From NCBI GenBank assembly GCA_947168515.1, contig CAMVMF010000023.1:1-44977 (forward strand): 44,977 nucleotides of DNA. The letters are read 5' to 3'. The translations under genes were made by a program, and so were the position numbers. The notes under the pieces are model-generated. The model was not told the DNA's origin, searched no databases, and saw nothing but the letters and a program-made list of their open reading frames with translations. The stretch comes from an uncultured Bacteroidales bacterium. Lineage in GTDB: Bacteria > Bacteroidota > Bacteroidia > Bacteroidales > P3. This document shows, one piece after another, positions 7,231 through 17,300 of the stretch (the stretch's first letter is position 1; each line of letters starts with the position of its first letter).

Positions 7231-8994
7231 CTATCGCTTCAGGTGATAGACCAGCTCACGAGAATTTTGGCAGCAGTCGGTAAGGAAAATGCGGAGCTCG
7301 AGATTGGTGGCTGCCGTGGCAAGCTGGAGGAGGTCGATAGTGAGGGTGGCAGTCTTGCCGTCAAACTCGCTGAGAACCCACTCGCCATTGATGAAACAGC
7401 GATATTCGGCAACGCCCGAAATGTTGTCTCCCATCTTCATGCGCAGCACATTGCCTACTTTCTTGCCTTCCTTGAAATTTAGGGGTTTAATGTAAGGAGC
7501 AGCGGTGTCGCTCATCACCACGAAGTTACCAAAATCGCGCACATCGGCTTCGAGCCAGCGGCCGGGTTTACCCTCGATATTGCGCTCAATAAGTCGTGTA
7601 GGCAGTGCCGACGTTTTGTCTCCCTTGAGCTTGCATAGTACTAGCTGTTCGGGTTCATATCCTACGACCACAGGCACACGAAGGGTCCATGTGCGGTGGG
7701 GAGGATAGGGGCTACGCCATGGCCTGACGGTGTAGATGGGCGAAATATAGCGGCGGTCGTTTTGGATGCCATGGGTGAGGAGATCGTCGTAATACACCAT
7801 GCCTGCCGGCATATCGATCTGATAGTCGCCACGGTAGACCTGCAAGGGCCAACGTACCGTGAGGCTGTCGGTGCGGAGGTGATAGGAAGGGTGCTCCGGC
7901 ACCTCGTGCATGGGCACCAAGGTCTCAAAATGGTTGCGCACATACACATATTGCACATCCTGGTTGCCGTTGTAGTCTGACACCACCACGGTGATGCGGT
8001 GCAGTGTGGTGTCGCTATCGATAAATCCTATGCTGCCATCGCCAAAGGTGCGGGCAGGCTTGGCAGGGTCGCCAGGAAGGCGGCGCGTAATGATGTAGGG
8101 GCGGCGTGTGGCCATATAGTGGTCCCAGTCGAGCTGCGCGTTGATAGCGCGGGTGTCTCCAAAGGTGATTGACTCCACCCGGTACTGGAAGAAAGGCGTG
8201 CCGTCCACCCAGATGTCGAGACGCTCGTAGCCGTTATTCATGGTAGACCCTTTCGAGCGGTCCGAGGCCCAGACCGCCACATAGAACCGACCCAAGACAG
8301 GTATGGGATTCTCTTTAGAGCCCAGGGCAGAGGTCTTGCCGCCCAAGTCGACCTGATAGGGGTCCTTGCCACGGTTCAGACGGGTATTCTTGTCCACAGG
8401 CAACAGACGGATGCCTTTGATGGTGGGGGCTATCGTGTCGTCGAGGGTGACACCATAGGCCAATGGGTTGAGGGTCTGCTGGGTGCGTGTGTTGCGGATT
8501 TCGTAATGCAGATGAGGGCCGCCACTCATGCCGCTGTTGCCGGCATAGGCTATCAGTTGCCCACGCTTGACGGGCAGAACGCCTTCCGCTATAGTAGTGT
8601 CAAAGGCATAGCACTGGTGGGCTCGCTGGTAGTTGAGCACATAGTCGGCAATGTCGCCATGATAGCCGTCGAGGTGTAGATAGACCGTGGTAATATTCCC
8701 CTTATGGTTGATATAAAGCATTTTGCCACCATCATAGGCCGAGATGCGGAGACGGCAGACATAGCCGTCGGCAGGGGCATAGACAGGTGTGCCCACTCCC
8801 TCATCGCCTCCGATGCGCAGGTCGATGCCACCATGAAAATGGTTGGTGCGGATTTCGGCAAAGGTGCCGGAAGGCTCGGCAGGAAGATGCAGCGGGAGAT
8901 CGAGCTTGGGCGGTTCAAATGACTGCGCCTGAAGATGGAACAAATTGCAGATGAAGATGACCAGAAGGAAGAATGATACCATGAATCTTTTCAT
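7231..8994 (-). CDS. Secreted M23 family metallopeptidase (LytM-type) with long C-terminal region
   Basis: This 587-residue protein starts with a Sec signal peptide (residues 1 to about 24, ending LQAQS). The catalytic M23 domain covers about residues 38-175. Zinc-ligand motifs are HFHGGIDL (H54, D58) and GGPHLHYEI (H161, H163), all present, so an active peptidoglycan endopeptidase is likely. The remaining roughly 400 residues are beta-rich and resemble the extension usual in Bacteroidetes M23 proteins of this length; their function is unknown. It probably acts in the periplasm in cell wall remodelling. It follows recN by 36 nt on the same strand and is the last gene before the terminators at 7065-7122. 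Confidence 0.88.
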   Translation of the reverse strand: MKRFMVSFFLLVIFICNLFHLQAQSFEPPKLDLPLHLPAEPSGTFAEIRTNHFHGGIDLRIGGDEGVGTPVYAPADGYVCRLRISAYDGGKMLYINHKGNITTVYLHLDGYHGDIADYVLNYQRAHQCYAFDTTIAEGVLPVKRGQLIAYAGNSGMSGGPHLHYEIRNTRTQQTLNPLAYGVTLDDTIAPTIKGIRLLPVDKNTRLNRGKDPYQVDLGGKTSALGSKENPIPVLGRFYVAVWASDRSKGSTMNNGYERLDIWVDGTPFFQYRVESITFGDTRAINAQLDWDHYMATRRPYIITRRLPGDPAKPARTFGDGSIGFIDSDTTLHRITVVVSDYNGNQDVQYVYVRNHFETLVPMHEVPEHPSYHLRTDSLTVRWPLQVYRGDYQIDMPAGMVYYDDLLTHGIQNDRRYISPIYTVRPWRSPYPPHRTWTLRVPVVVGYEPEQLVLCKLKGDKTSALPTRLIERNIEGKPGRWLEADVRDFGNFVVMSDTAAPYIKPLNFKEGKKVGNVLRMKMGDNISGVAEYRCFINGEWVLSEFDGKTATLTIDLLQLATAATNLELRIFLTDCCQNSRELVYHLKR

Positions 8995-9030
8995 AATTGG
9001 GTAAGGGTAATAGGGAATGTGTGTAATCTG

Positions 9031-10713
9031 TTACTGTACGTTGTTGGTAGGGGATACGCCCATGAGTTCGCGGGCTGTTTGCAGGGCCGCTGTGGTGGGC
9101 GGATTGGAGGAGAGCATAACGGCAATTTCGTGCACTCGTTCTTCGGAGCTGAGCTGGCGGATGCGCGAGATGGTGCGGCTGCCCTCCAAGGCCTTGGCGA
9201 CCTTCAGGTGCTGGGAGGCCTTGGCGGCAATCTGTGGCAGATGGGAGATGGCCACCACCTGCATGTGCTGCGCCATCCGATGCATGATGTCGCCCACGGC
9301 CATAGAAATATCGCCGGAAACACCACTGTCTATCTCATCGAATATGATGGTGGGCAACAGGCTGCGCCGCGTAACCACCGACTTAATCGCCAACATCAGG
9401 CGCGACAGCTCGCCGCCCGATGCCACCTCGGCAAGGGGTCGCAAGGTGCCCCCTTGGTTGGCATTGAAAAGGAGTCGGACATTGTCGTGCCCTAGCGGGC
9501 CGAAGTCGGCGGCCGGGGTGATGTCCACCACTATCTTGGCCGAAGCCATGCCCACCTGCGAGAGGACGGGGAGAAGTTGCTCCTCAAGCATCCGTCCCGC
9601 CTGGGTGCGGGCGGTGGTGAGCCTGTCGGCAGCCTGCTGCATGAGGGCAAAAACACTGTCCACCTGCTCCATAACCTCACGGATGCGGTCGTCGAGCCCT
9701 TCGGCCTCTTGCAGCTGCTGGTCCAGCTGCCGCTGGATGTCCAGCAGGGCGGCAATAGTGTCAACACCATGCTTCTTCTGCAAACGATAAATCAGGTCTA
9801 GTCGGTCGTTGACCTGTGCCTGCCGTTCGGGCGAGAATTGGAGGCGATCGTCGAGGGTAGAGACCTCGGAAAGAATGTCCTGCAACTCGATGAGCGTGGA
9901 GTCTACACGCTGGTAGAGCGTCTGTATGTCGGGATGATATGACGAGACACGGTCTAGGGCGGAGCGGGCTGCAACCAAACGGGCCACGGCACTGTCGTCG
10001 CTGTCACCGTCACCATCGCAGAGGGCCGCCACGGTGCCTAAAGCCTCTTTGATGGCCCCCGTATGTTCGAGGAGGTGGGCTTCCTCTTCCAACTCCTGCT
10101 GCTCGTCGGCCTGCAATTTGGCAGTCTGCAGTTCGTCAAAAAGGAACCGATTGTAGTCGAGGACCTTATTGTTTTCGGCATCCTGAGCCGTCAACTGCTC
10201 TAGTTGGTGCTTGAGGGCTCCATATTGATGGTACAGCGCTTGGTATTGGGAGAGTATGGTGGCTTCGGAAAAAGAATCCAAGAGCTGCGTCTGAAAAAGG
10301 CTTTCGGTGAGGGTGAGGGTTTGATACTGCGAGTGAATATCGAGGATATGCGACCCCAGTTCCTTCAGAAACTGCAGGTTGGCAGGAGAGTCGTTGACAA
10401 AGGCTCGGCTCTTGGCGGTGGGGAGTATCTCACGGCGGAGGATTAGGAGATCGTCGTAATCGGCATCGTACTGCTCAAAAAGGGGCTGAAGACCCAAACC
10501 AGAGACATCGAAAGATGCCTCCACAACACATTTGCGTTCCTTGTCGGAGAGCACCTGGGCATCGGCTCGCTGTCCCAAGAGGAGGCCTAAAGCACCTAGG
10601 AGAATGGACTTGCCGGCACCGGTCTCGCCTGTGATGACCACAAAACCGCCATCAAAGGAGATGTCTGTCTCCTGGATGAGGGCGTAGTTTTCGATATGGA
10701 GTGTTTTGAGCAT
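9031..10713 (-). CDS. recN: DNA repair protein RecN
   Basis: This 560-residue cytoplasmic SMC-like ATPase matches RecN, which acts early in double-strand break repair and holds broken DNA together. Walker A is GETGAGKS at 29-36. A coiled-coil middle (about 160-370), rich in Q, L and E, is interrupted by the usual hinge-like region. Near the C-terminus come the ABC signature ASGGELSRLMLAIK and the Walker B segment TIIFDEIDSGVSG, then the switch histidine in AISHLPQIAA. Length and domain order are normal. It is separated from sufS by 138 nt and from the M23 gene by 36 nt. The 138-nt gap has no exact promoter box, so transcription could be internal or read through from sufS. Confidence 0.96.
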   Translation of the reverse strand: MLKTLHIENYALIQETDISFDGGFVVITGETGAGKSILLGALGLLLGQRADAQVLSDKERKCVVEASFDVSGLGLQPLFEQYDADYDDLLILRREILPTAKSRAFVNDSPANLQFLKELGSHILDIHSQYQTLTLTESLFQTQLLDSFSEATILSQYQALYHQYGALKHQLEQLTAQDAENNKVLDYNRFLFDELQTAKLQADEQQELEEEAHLLEHTGAIKEALGTVAALCDGDGDSDDSAVARLVAARSALDRVSSYHPDIQTLYQRVDSTLIELQDILSEVSTLDDRLQFSPERQAQVNDRLDLIYRLQKKHGVDTIAALLDIQRQLDQQLQEAEGLDDRIREVMEQVDSVFALMQQAADRLTTARTQAGRMLEEQLLPVLSQVGMASAKIVVDITPAADFGPLGHDNVRLLFNANQGGTLRPLAEVASGGELSRLMLAIKSVVTRRSLLPTIIFDEIDSGVSGDISMAVGDIMHRMAQHMQVVAISHLPQIAAKASQHLKVAKALEGSRTISRIRQLSSEERVHEIAVMLSSNPPTTAALQTARELMGVSPTNNVQ

Positions 10714-10851
10714 AGTAGGCGTGTTCTTTTATTGTTTGAATCTGTATCGATTTGTTGGATGAGCTATAGTTAACTGTGGTGCGAGATAATGATTCGGTTG
10801 TTGGGCAAACCTGGATTCTATTGAACGCATAGACTTTACCCAAACAACTGA

Positions 10852-12045
10852 TTAGTCGAGCAGGGGACTGATGCGGATGAGGGCATCGTGGAGCGCGTCA
10901 ATGTCGGCTGTGGTGGTGTAGGAGGCAAAGGAGGCTCGGACGGTGCCGGGGATGCCATAACGGTCCATGATAGGCTGTGTGCAGTGGTGGCCGGTGCGGA
11001 CGGCAACACCCAGTTTGTCCAGCAGGGTTCCCACATCATAAGGGTGGGCATTGCCGAGGAGGAAAGAGATGACACCCACTTTGCCGGGGGCAGTGCCTAT
11101 AAAACGAATATTGGGGACGGTGTCCAGTTTTTGCATGGCATAGTCCATCAGTTGCTGCTCATGACGGACAATCACGTCCATGCCTAGGCCTTGTATGTAG
11201 TCTATGGCGGCTCCCAGGCCCAGCACGTCACCCACCGAGGGGGTGCCAGCTTCGAACTTATAGGGCAGCTCGTTGTAGGTGGTTTTCTCAAAGGTAACAT
11301 CCTTTATCATCTCTCCCCCACCCTGGTAAGGAGGCAGCTGGTTGAGCAGCTCCTCACGTCCGTACATGACGCCGACACCCATGGGGGCATACATCTTGTG
11401 GCCTGAGAAACAATAGAAATCGCAGCCCAGCTCCTGCACATCAACAGCCATGTGGGCTACGGCTTGGGCTCCATCAATTAGGACGGGCACCTGGTGGCTG
11501 TGGGCGATGCTGACAATCTCTTTGACCGGGTTGACCGTTCCCAGCGTGTTGGAAACATGGTTGACTGCCACCAGGCGGGTTCGCGGGGTGAAGAGCGACT
11601 GGTAGACCTCCATGTCAAGGACTCCCTCATCCGAGAAGGGTATGACACGCAGATGGGCCCCGACCTGCTCACAGGCCAGCTGCCACGGAACAATATTGGA
11701 GTGGTGTTCCATGCCAGAGACAATCACCTCGTCATCTTTGTGGAGGAACTGGCGACCGAACGTGGCGGCTACCAGATTGATACTCTCGGTAGTGCCGCGG
11801 GTGAAAACAATCTCCTTGTTGCTGGCAGCATGGATGAACTGCTGAACCTTTAGGCGCACAGCTTCGTAGCGTTCGGTGGCGAGGGTGGCCAGATAATGGG
11901 TGCCGCGATGGATATTGCTGTTGAGGGTGAGGTAGTAGGAGGCAAGTGCGTCTATCACCTGCTGGGGTTTCTGGGTGGTGGCGGCGTTGTCGAGATAGAC
12001 CAACCGATGGCCGTAGACTTGGGTATCGAGAATGGGAAAATCCAT
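10852..12045 (-). CDS. sufS: SufS-type cysteine desulfurase
   Basis: This 397-residue PLP enzyme removes sulfur from L-cysteine and passes it to Fe-S cluster assembly. It is a class V aminotransferase of the group II (SufS/CsdA) type. The PLP-binding lysine is K217 in CFSGHKMYAP, D191 and H114 stack and bind the cofactor, and the catalytic cysteine is C355 in RTGHHCTQP. It begins with the typical LDNAATTQKP segment. Unusually, no other suf genes (sufB, C, D, E) are next to it: it lies 3 nt after the 61-residue membrane protein gene and before recN. Other suf genes must be elsewhere on the genome. Confidence 0.95.
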   Translation of the reverse strand: MDFPILDTQVYGHRLVYLDNAATTQKPQQVIDALASYYLTLNSNIHRGTHYLATLATERYEAVRLKVQQFIHAASNKEIVFTRGTTESINLVAATFGRQFLHKDDEVIVSGMEHHSNIVPWQLACEQVGAHLRVIPFSDEGVLDMEVYQSLFTPRTRLVAVNHVSNTLGTVNPVKEIVSIAHSHQVPVLIDGAQAVAHMAVDVQELGCDFYCFSGHKMYAPMGVGVMYGREELLNQLPPYQGGGEMIKDVTFEKTTYNELPYKFEAGTPSVGDVLGLGAAIDYIQGLGMDVIVRHEQQLMDYAMQKLDTVPNIRFIGTAPGKVGVISFLLGNAHPYDVGTLLDKLGVAVRTGHHCTQPIMDRYGIPGTVRASFASYTTTADIDALHDALIRISPLLD

Positions 12046-12048
12046 AAT

Positions 12049-12234
12049 TTATATCTGTTTATACTTGATGTACATGACTGCCAAAAAGATGAGAATGAGG
12101 GCCAGGAAAATGTAGAACGCCCAGCTGCAGCCCCGCTTGGGCAACGGACGGTCCTTACGGGTGAAAATACGGGCAAACTTGATTTTATTATCAATCTCTT
12201 CGGGTGTGGGGTCAGGGCGGGGAAAGTCGTACAT
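12049..12234 (-). CDS. Small single-pass membrane protein, 61 residues
   Basis: The protein has an N-terminal soluble part with many charged residues (MYDFPRPDPTPEEIDNKIKF) and one transmembrane helix at about residues 38-56 (AFYIFLALILIFLAVMYI), ending KYKQI. I do not recognise a named family. It is likely real because it fits tightly between the DedA gene (51-nt gap) and sufS (3-nt gap) and because its composition is that of a genuine membrane anchor. The residues before the helix include KRGC. Function unknown; the tight link with sufS suggests coupled translation. Confidence 0.72.
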   Translation of the reverse strand: MYDFPRPDPTPEEIDNKIKFARIFTRKDRPLPKRGCSWAFYIFLALILIFLAVMYIKYKQI

Positions 12235-12285
12235 CTTGTCTTTTTATGTTAATCTGAGTGGGTATTGAACGATGCAGCAAGACCG

Positions 12286-13071
12286 CTAGGCCTCCTTGTG
12301 CGCTCCTTTTTTCTTCCTAATGAGGGCACGTAGAACAAAGAAAACGATAGCCGCGGCAAAAAGGATGATGATGGCCACCGACAGTTCGTGGCTGTAACGC
12401 TCGATGACGGTGGGGTCGGCAGCCCGGTAGGCCAAATAGCCCAACAGGGCCAGAATGCAGTTCCACACCGCAGCACCTATGAAGGTGAAGAATGAAAAGG
12501 CCACAATGTTCATCTTGGAGAGTCCGGCAGGGATGGAGATCAGCTGACGGATGACCGGGATGAGTCGCCCCACCAAGGTGGACACATTGCCGTGGTCGTT
12601 GAAATAGTCTTCGGCTCGCTGCACCTTCTCCTTAGAAAGACGCAAGAGGCGACCCGCCTTGCTGTCAGCAAAGGCATAAATGATGGGGCGGCCGAGCCAT
12701 CGGGAAAGGAAATAGTTGATATAGGCACCCAACATGGCTCCCAGGGTACCAATCAGCACGATGAGCCATATCTTCATGCCGCCCTTGGTGTCGGGATTGC
12801 TGGCCACATAAACTGCCGGAGGAATGACCACCTCCGAAGGAAAAGGTATAAAGGAACTTTCGAGGGTCATGAGAAGACCCACGGCGGTATAGTTCATATT
12901 GGCATCGTACCAGGAAAGCAGATTGGCCACAAAGCCCGAGGAACTGCCATCGGTGCCGCGAACCTGCTCAGCGATATTTTGCTCTGCAACCGCAACCGAT
13001 GCAGGCTCTTGGGCAAAGGTGAGTTGACCAACAAAAAGAGTCAACAGCAAAACGAGTACTTTCTTTTTCAT
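12286..13071 (-). CDS. DedA family membrane protein with N-terminal signal peptide
   Basis: This 261-residue inner-membrane protein belongs to the DedA/SNARE-associated (VTT) family, of which some members flip lipids such as undecaprenyl phosphate across the membrane. Family marks are ESSFIPFPSEVVIPPAVYVA (about 77-96), then a GTLGAMLGAYINYFLSRWLG segment and the GRLIPVIRQLISIPAG segment with the typical R-x(3)-R-like arginine region. Several hydrophobic helices follow. Unlike compact DedA proteins it starts with what looks like a cleavable signal peptide (MKKKVLVLLLTLFVGQLTFA) and about 35 polar residues. I chose the ATG at 13071; a TTG at 13080 is the only earlier option. It begins 5 nt after the TPR gene stop codon. 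Confidence 0.9.
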   Translation of the reverse strand: MKKKVLVLLLTLFVGQLTFAQEPASVAVAEQNIAEQVRGTDGSSSGFVANLLSWYDANMNYTAVGLLMTLESSFIPFPSEVVIPPAVYVASNPDTKGGMKIWLIVLIGTLGAMLGAYINYFLSRWLGRPIIYAFADSKAGRLLRLSKEKVQRAEDYFNDHGNVSTLVGRLIPVIRQLISIPAGLSKMNIVAFSFFTFIGAAVWNCILALLGYLAYRAADPTVIERYSHELSVAIIILFAAAIVFFVLRALIRKKKGAHKEA

Positions 13072-13076
13072 AAACG

Positions 13077-14378
13077 TCAAATGGTGGATAAAGAATTAAT
13101 TACATCTACTATTTCTGTATCTTGGGCAAACTCTGGATACATTACCAATAGGGTGTGGTACATGGGGCCAAAGGATGCACTGTCTTCCATCAAAAGGGAG
13201 AAGAGGCGATTGCGACGACCCAGCTTATAGTAGCAATACAGAAGGCGGGAGTCGAAGGAAAAACGGTCTGTGGCATCACCCCTAGAGCTTTCAAGCAGGG
13301 CGCAGGCTTCGGCATAACGCTGCGTGCTAAGGTAAAGGTCGGCAAGGCAAATCCAGTGCTCATCGGCATCGGGTTCAAGGTCGATGGCACGACGGTAGTA
13401 GCCAGCAGCCTCATCGGGATAGCCTAGACGTTCGCAACAGCGTCCGAGGTCGTTCCAGGCTATGCTGTAAGAGGGGTCTTCTTTGAGGGCATCGTGCAGA
13501 TAGGTCGAAGCCGTATGAAAGTTGCCCTGACGAAGATAGAGCCGTCCAATGCGATAGAGGATAAAGGGGCGGTCTGGGGTGTACTCGAGCGTGTCGCGCA
13601 AAGCCTGAATAGCCAGGACGGTATTGCCCAGATGGCTGTAACAATCGGAAAGACCCAGATAGGCCTGCACATAAGTCTTGTCGATAGCAATGGCATATTC
13701 AAATGCGTCAGTGGCTTTCTCAAACAGCGACATCCAGCTATAGACACAGCCTAGGCAATACCAGGCACCCTTGGAAAAAGGGTGGTCCGCTACCAACTGA
13801 GAAAAGTACTCGACCGACTCCTCGTTGCAGCCCTGCTCATCCCAGGTGCAGGCAAGATTGTATAGGGAGCGGCTTTCGTCAGGATTTTTCTGAATGGACT
13901 TGCGGTAGTAGGCTATGGCCTCGGCAGTCTTGCCAAGCTTATAATATTCGTCGGCAATGTTGCCGTAGACCATGTCGAGCTGATAGCCGTCCCTGGCAGC
14001 CTTGCGATAATATTCGATAGACTTCTGCGACTGGTCGGTAAGACTGTAGAGGGCCCCGAGGGCATAGAAGACATCGGTATTCTCGGGTTCAGACTGTTCC
14101 AACCGCTGAAGGATGGCCAAGGCCTTGGAATATTGTCCCTGGATGCTGAGGAGATGGGCTCGGCGGAGGCGTATCTCATTACTGCTGGGGAAAAGTTGTT
14201 CGCCCAACTTGACGGCCGACTCTAATCCTTCGACATCATATACCTCCAGATAGTAGTCGGCTATGACTTCCAGCTGGTCAACGTCGAAATAGGATGTATG
14301 CCCCTCTTTCTGCTTCTCGAAGGCGAGAACCAGTTCGCGTACATCCTGTTCGAAATTCTTAAAGCGGTCTAAATTCAT
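13077..14378 (-). CDS. Tetratricopeptide repeat protein downstream of sprA
   Basis: This 433-residue protein has no signal peptide and consists almost entirely of TPR helices, about ten repeats between residues 40 and 400. Clear repeats include ADEYYKLGKTAEAIAYYRKS, YLGLSDCYSHLGNTVLAIQA and WNDLGRCCERLGYPDEAAGY. TPR proteins act as binding scaffolds. Its ATG overlaps the sprA stop codon by one base, so the two are translationally coupled, and a role in SprA assembly or T9SS function is a reasonable inference but not shown. The N-terminal 35 residues are acidic and helical. No enzyme motif is visible. Confidence 0.9.
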   Translation of the reverse strand: MNLDRFKNFEQDVRELVLAFEKQKEGHTSYFDVDQLEVIADYYLEVYDVEGLESAVKLGEQLFPSSNEIRLRRAHLLSIQGQYSKALAILQRLEQSEPENTDVFYALGALYSLTDQSQKSIEYYRKAARDGYQLDMVYGNIADEYYKLGKTAEAIAYYRKSIQKNPDESRSLYNLACTWDEQGCNEESVEYFSQLVADHPFSKGAWYCLGCVYSWMSLFEKATDAFEYAIAIDKTYVQAYLGLSDCYSHLGNTVLAIQALRDTLEYTPDRPFILYRIGRLYLRQGNFHTASTYLHDALKEDPSYSIAWNDLGRCCERLGYPDEAAGYYRRAIDLEPDADEHWICLADLYLSTQRYAEACALLESSRGDATDRFSFDSRLLYCYYKLGRRNRLFSLLMEDSASFGPMYHTLLVMYPEFAQDTEIVDVINSLSTI

Positions 14379-17300
14379 TAAAAACTAAATCTTACAGTTA
14401 TGCCACCTTTGGTGGTGGAGTTGGGATAGGAGTTGGAGATAAAGGGAGTGTTGATATTCGTTTGGAAAAAGGCACGGAGCGTAAGGGAGCTAGAGAGGGC
14501 GTATTCGGCTGAAATCTCGGCCATCCACACCTCGCTACCCGAAGAAATCTGACTGAAATTCTGGTTGATTTTGCGAATCTTAGTCATGTTGCTGTTGTAG
14601 GTAAGGTTGAGCTGTAGCACGATGTCGCTCTTCAAGTGGTGGGTCTCGTCGGCCACCTTGATGTCTACAGCCACGTCCTTGAAGCGATAACCGCCGCCGA
14701 AGGTGACACCGTCGCGGGTGGTCTCGGTGAGCTGGTTGTTGGAGAAACTGAGGTTGAGGGTGCGGTTCTTCTGGACGGAGAAATTGAGCTGGACGCTGTT
14801 GGTCATACTCACCGACAGGCGGATGAGCGGGTTGAACTGCTCGGATATTTGCACTCCCTCCATACTAACCGGCGGAATGAAGTCGCCGTTGGTGTTGAAG
14901 ACCGTCTCATGGCCATACTCATAGTTTTCTTTGCCAGAGATGGCTGCATCGGTGTAGTAGTTGCCAATTGTGTAGGTTGAGGAGTACTTATGAGAGATGG
15001 AGATATTGTTGAACCACTTCTTGAGGGCAGGAATCTTATTGAGGCCATTGTAACTGATGGACCAGTTGGGCAGGGGGAAATCCAAGAAAGGCGAGAAGGC
15101 ATAGGTGGCGGCATCCTTGCCCAGATATGTCGACAAGAAACTGGTGAGCAGCACCGACGACTGGTTGGGACCATAGCCGTAACGGTAATACTGGCCACTC
15201 ATGGTGTCTAACACCTGCTGGTCGGTGAGTGGGTCGGGGTTGAGGTCGGCAAGACGGTCGGAGACAGCATGGCGGTTCCGGAGGAAAGCATCATAAAGGG
15301 CACTGTCGTCGGCAAAGGCTGTGCCAAAACTCCATGTCGTGGTGGAATAGGAACCCGTCATGATGTATGACAGCGGGCCATCGACGCGATCCCACTCGGT
15401 GAGGTACTTGTAGTAGTATTCGTCACGCGACTGGTAGGTCTGGTTGGCATTGAGTTCTATCTTGAAATCACGTATGGGCTCCACAGAGGCCTGCATGCTG
15501 AGCATTCGGTTGACCGTGTTGGAGTGGGCGTTGTTCATTAAGGGGTCGCGGGAGAGTAGGTCGTCTTGCCGCAAACGGTCCACCAGGCCCTCGTTGTAGC
15601 CCAACACAAAGGAAGGCCACGGGGCCCATCCATTGACAGGGTCCATGCCCAAAATGGTCGCTGTTCCCATATAGCCAGGGAGCACCGAGGCATTGGAGTT
15701 ACTATACTGCACACCAAAAGTTTTGACCATGGTGACAAAACGGATGCCAAAGTTGGCAATATCAGCCAGGGTTTCGGCCAGCTGGGCACGGCGCACCGAG
15801 TCGGGATTGTTGGCACGGGCGATAGAATCCTGCACCATCTTTTCGCGTTCCTTCCTGCTCATGCGTTTGGGGTCTTTGGGCTGGTTGGTCGGTTTCTGCT
15901 TGTAGGCGTTCTTGATGAAGGAGAAACGGTTGTAGAGCGTCTGCATCTGGCCGGAGACAGAAGCCTGCAACTGACCGGAGGAATTGAGGGTGGAACCCTG
16001 TGAGGCCAATGCCTGTGTGGTACCGTAGAAATTATAGGTCGACCGATAGGTAATGGGCACGCGGAGAAAGTCGAGGTAAGGCAATTTGGTGATAGGCACC
16101 TCCCAGGTAAGGCTGACAGTCTGCTGGAAGTTCTGCATGGTGCCACCCCGGCTGAGAGCCGTCCAAATGCTGTCGCGACTCTCGCGGGTGTCCACTCGCC
16201 CTATGGGCTCGTCAATTCGTGCATTGGCGGAGGCACTATACTGGAGGTGAATGCTACGGCTTAGGTCGTACTGCAAGCCATAGTCGCGTCGCCATGTGAA
16301 CTGCTTGAAATAGGTAGGTTTGATGATGACCAATGCGGCTCCTTTGTTGCGGAGGAGGGTCTCCTCATAGTTACGATATATCTCGGTGCTGAAGGAGAGC
16401 GACTTGGGCTTATAATAGAAATTGAAGTCTTTGATAAACTTACCGTTCTTGCTATTGATAAACTTAGACTTGGTCTTTGCAAAGGGGGCCACCAGACCAG
16501 GTTCCTGCGGCGTGAAGGCATAGGTGAAACCACCGCGGTGGAGGTCCTTGTTGTAGTATTCTATCTCGTCGTCGGAGGAACGCTCCCGCGAATAGGCGTA
16601 TGAGAAGGTGAAGTTCTCGATGTCGTAGAAATGCGGCTTCAAGACACCCTTGCCAGTGCGTTCCTTACGCATATTGGTGAGGGTGAGGTTGGTGGTGGTC
16701 TTGCGCTCCTGGGTCATGAGGCGGACGCTGTCGCGTTCGGCCTCGGTCCGATAGGTCTTGAGGTCTTCCTTTAGCCGCACATCGGGGTCGAGGGGATTAT
16801 ACTCAGGGGAGCCTATCTGCTTGTTCCAATCCAAGTACAAGGGCATGTGCACTCCCCACTGCTCGGGGAGGAACTTGCCCAGCTCCATGTCGAGGGTGGT
16901 CTGCATTTGGAAGGTGTTGACCAACTCCAGGGTGGTGGGGTTGTCCTCAAGATTGCCGAAGCCCGACGAGGTGTAGGAGCCATAGAGCGAGAGGTTGCCC
17001 AAGTCGGCGAGATTGGTGCGCGCCAACGCCATGGCTGCCACACCGCCACGGTTGTTGAAGTCGGCCAGGCGCAGCTCGTTGACCCACACAATACAGGACT
17101 TCGGCAGCATATTGTTGCCGTCATCGAGGGTCTCTTTCTTGGGATTGCGGACACCTACCATAATGACCTTGACTTTGCCCAGGTTGGGGGAGCCGAGGAC
17201 CGTATATCTTTTTCCGTCGACATACTCGCTGTAGAGGAGTTGGCTGCTGTAGTTGAGGTCGCCACTGCGGATGAGACGGTTGCGGTTGGTTTTGATGTCC

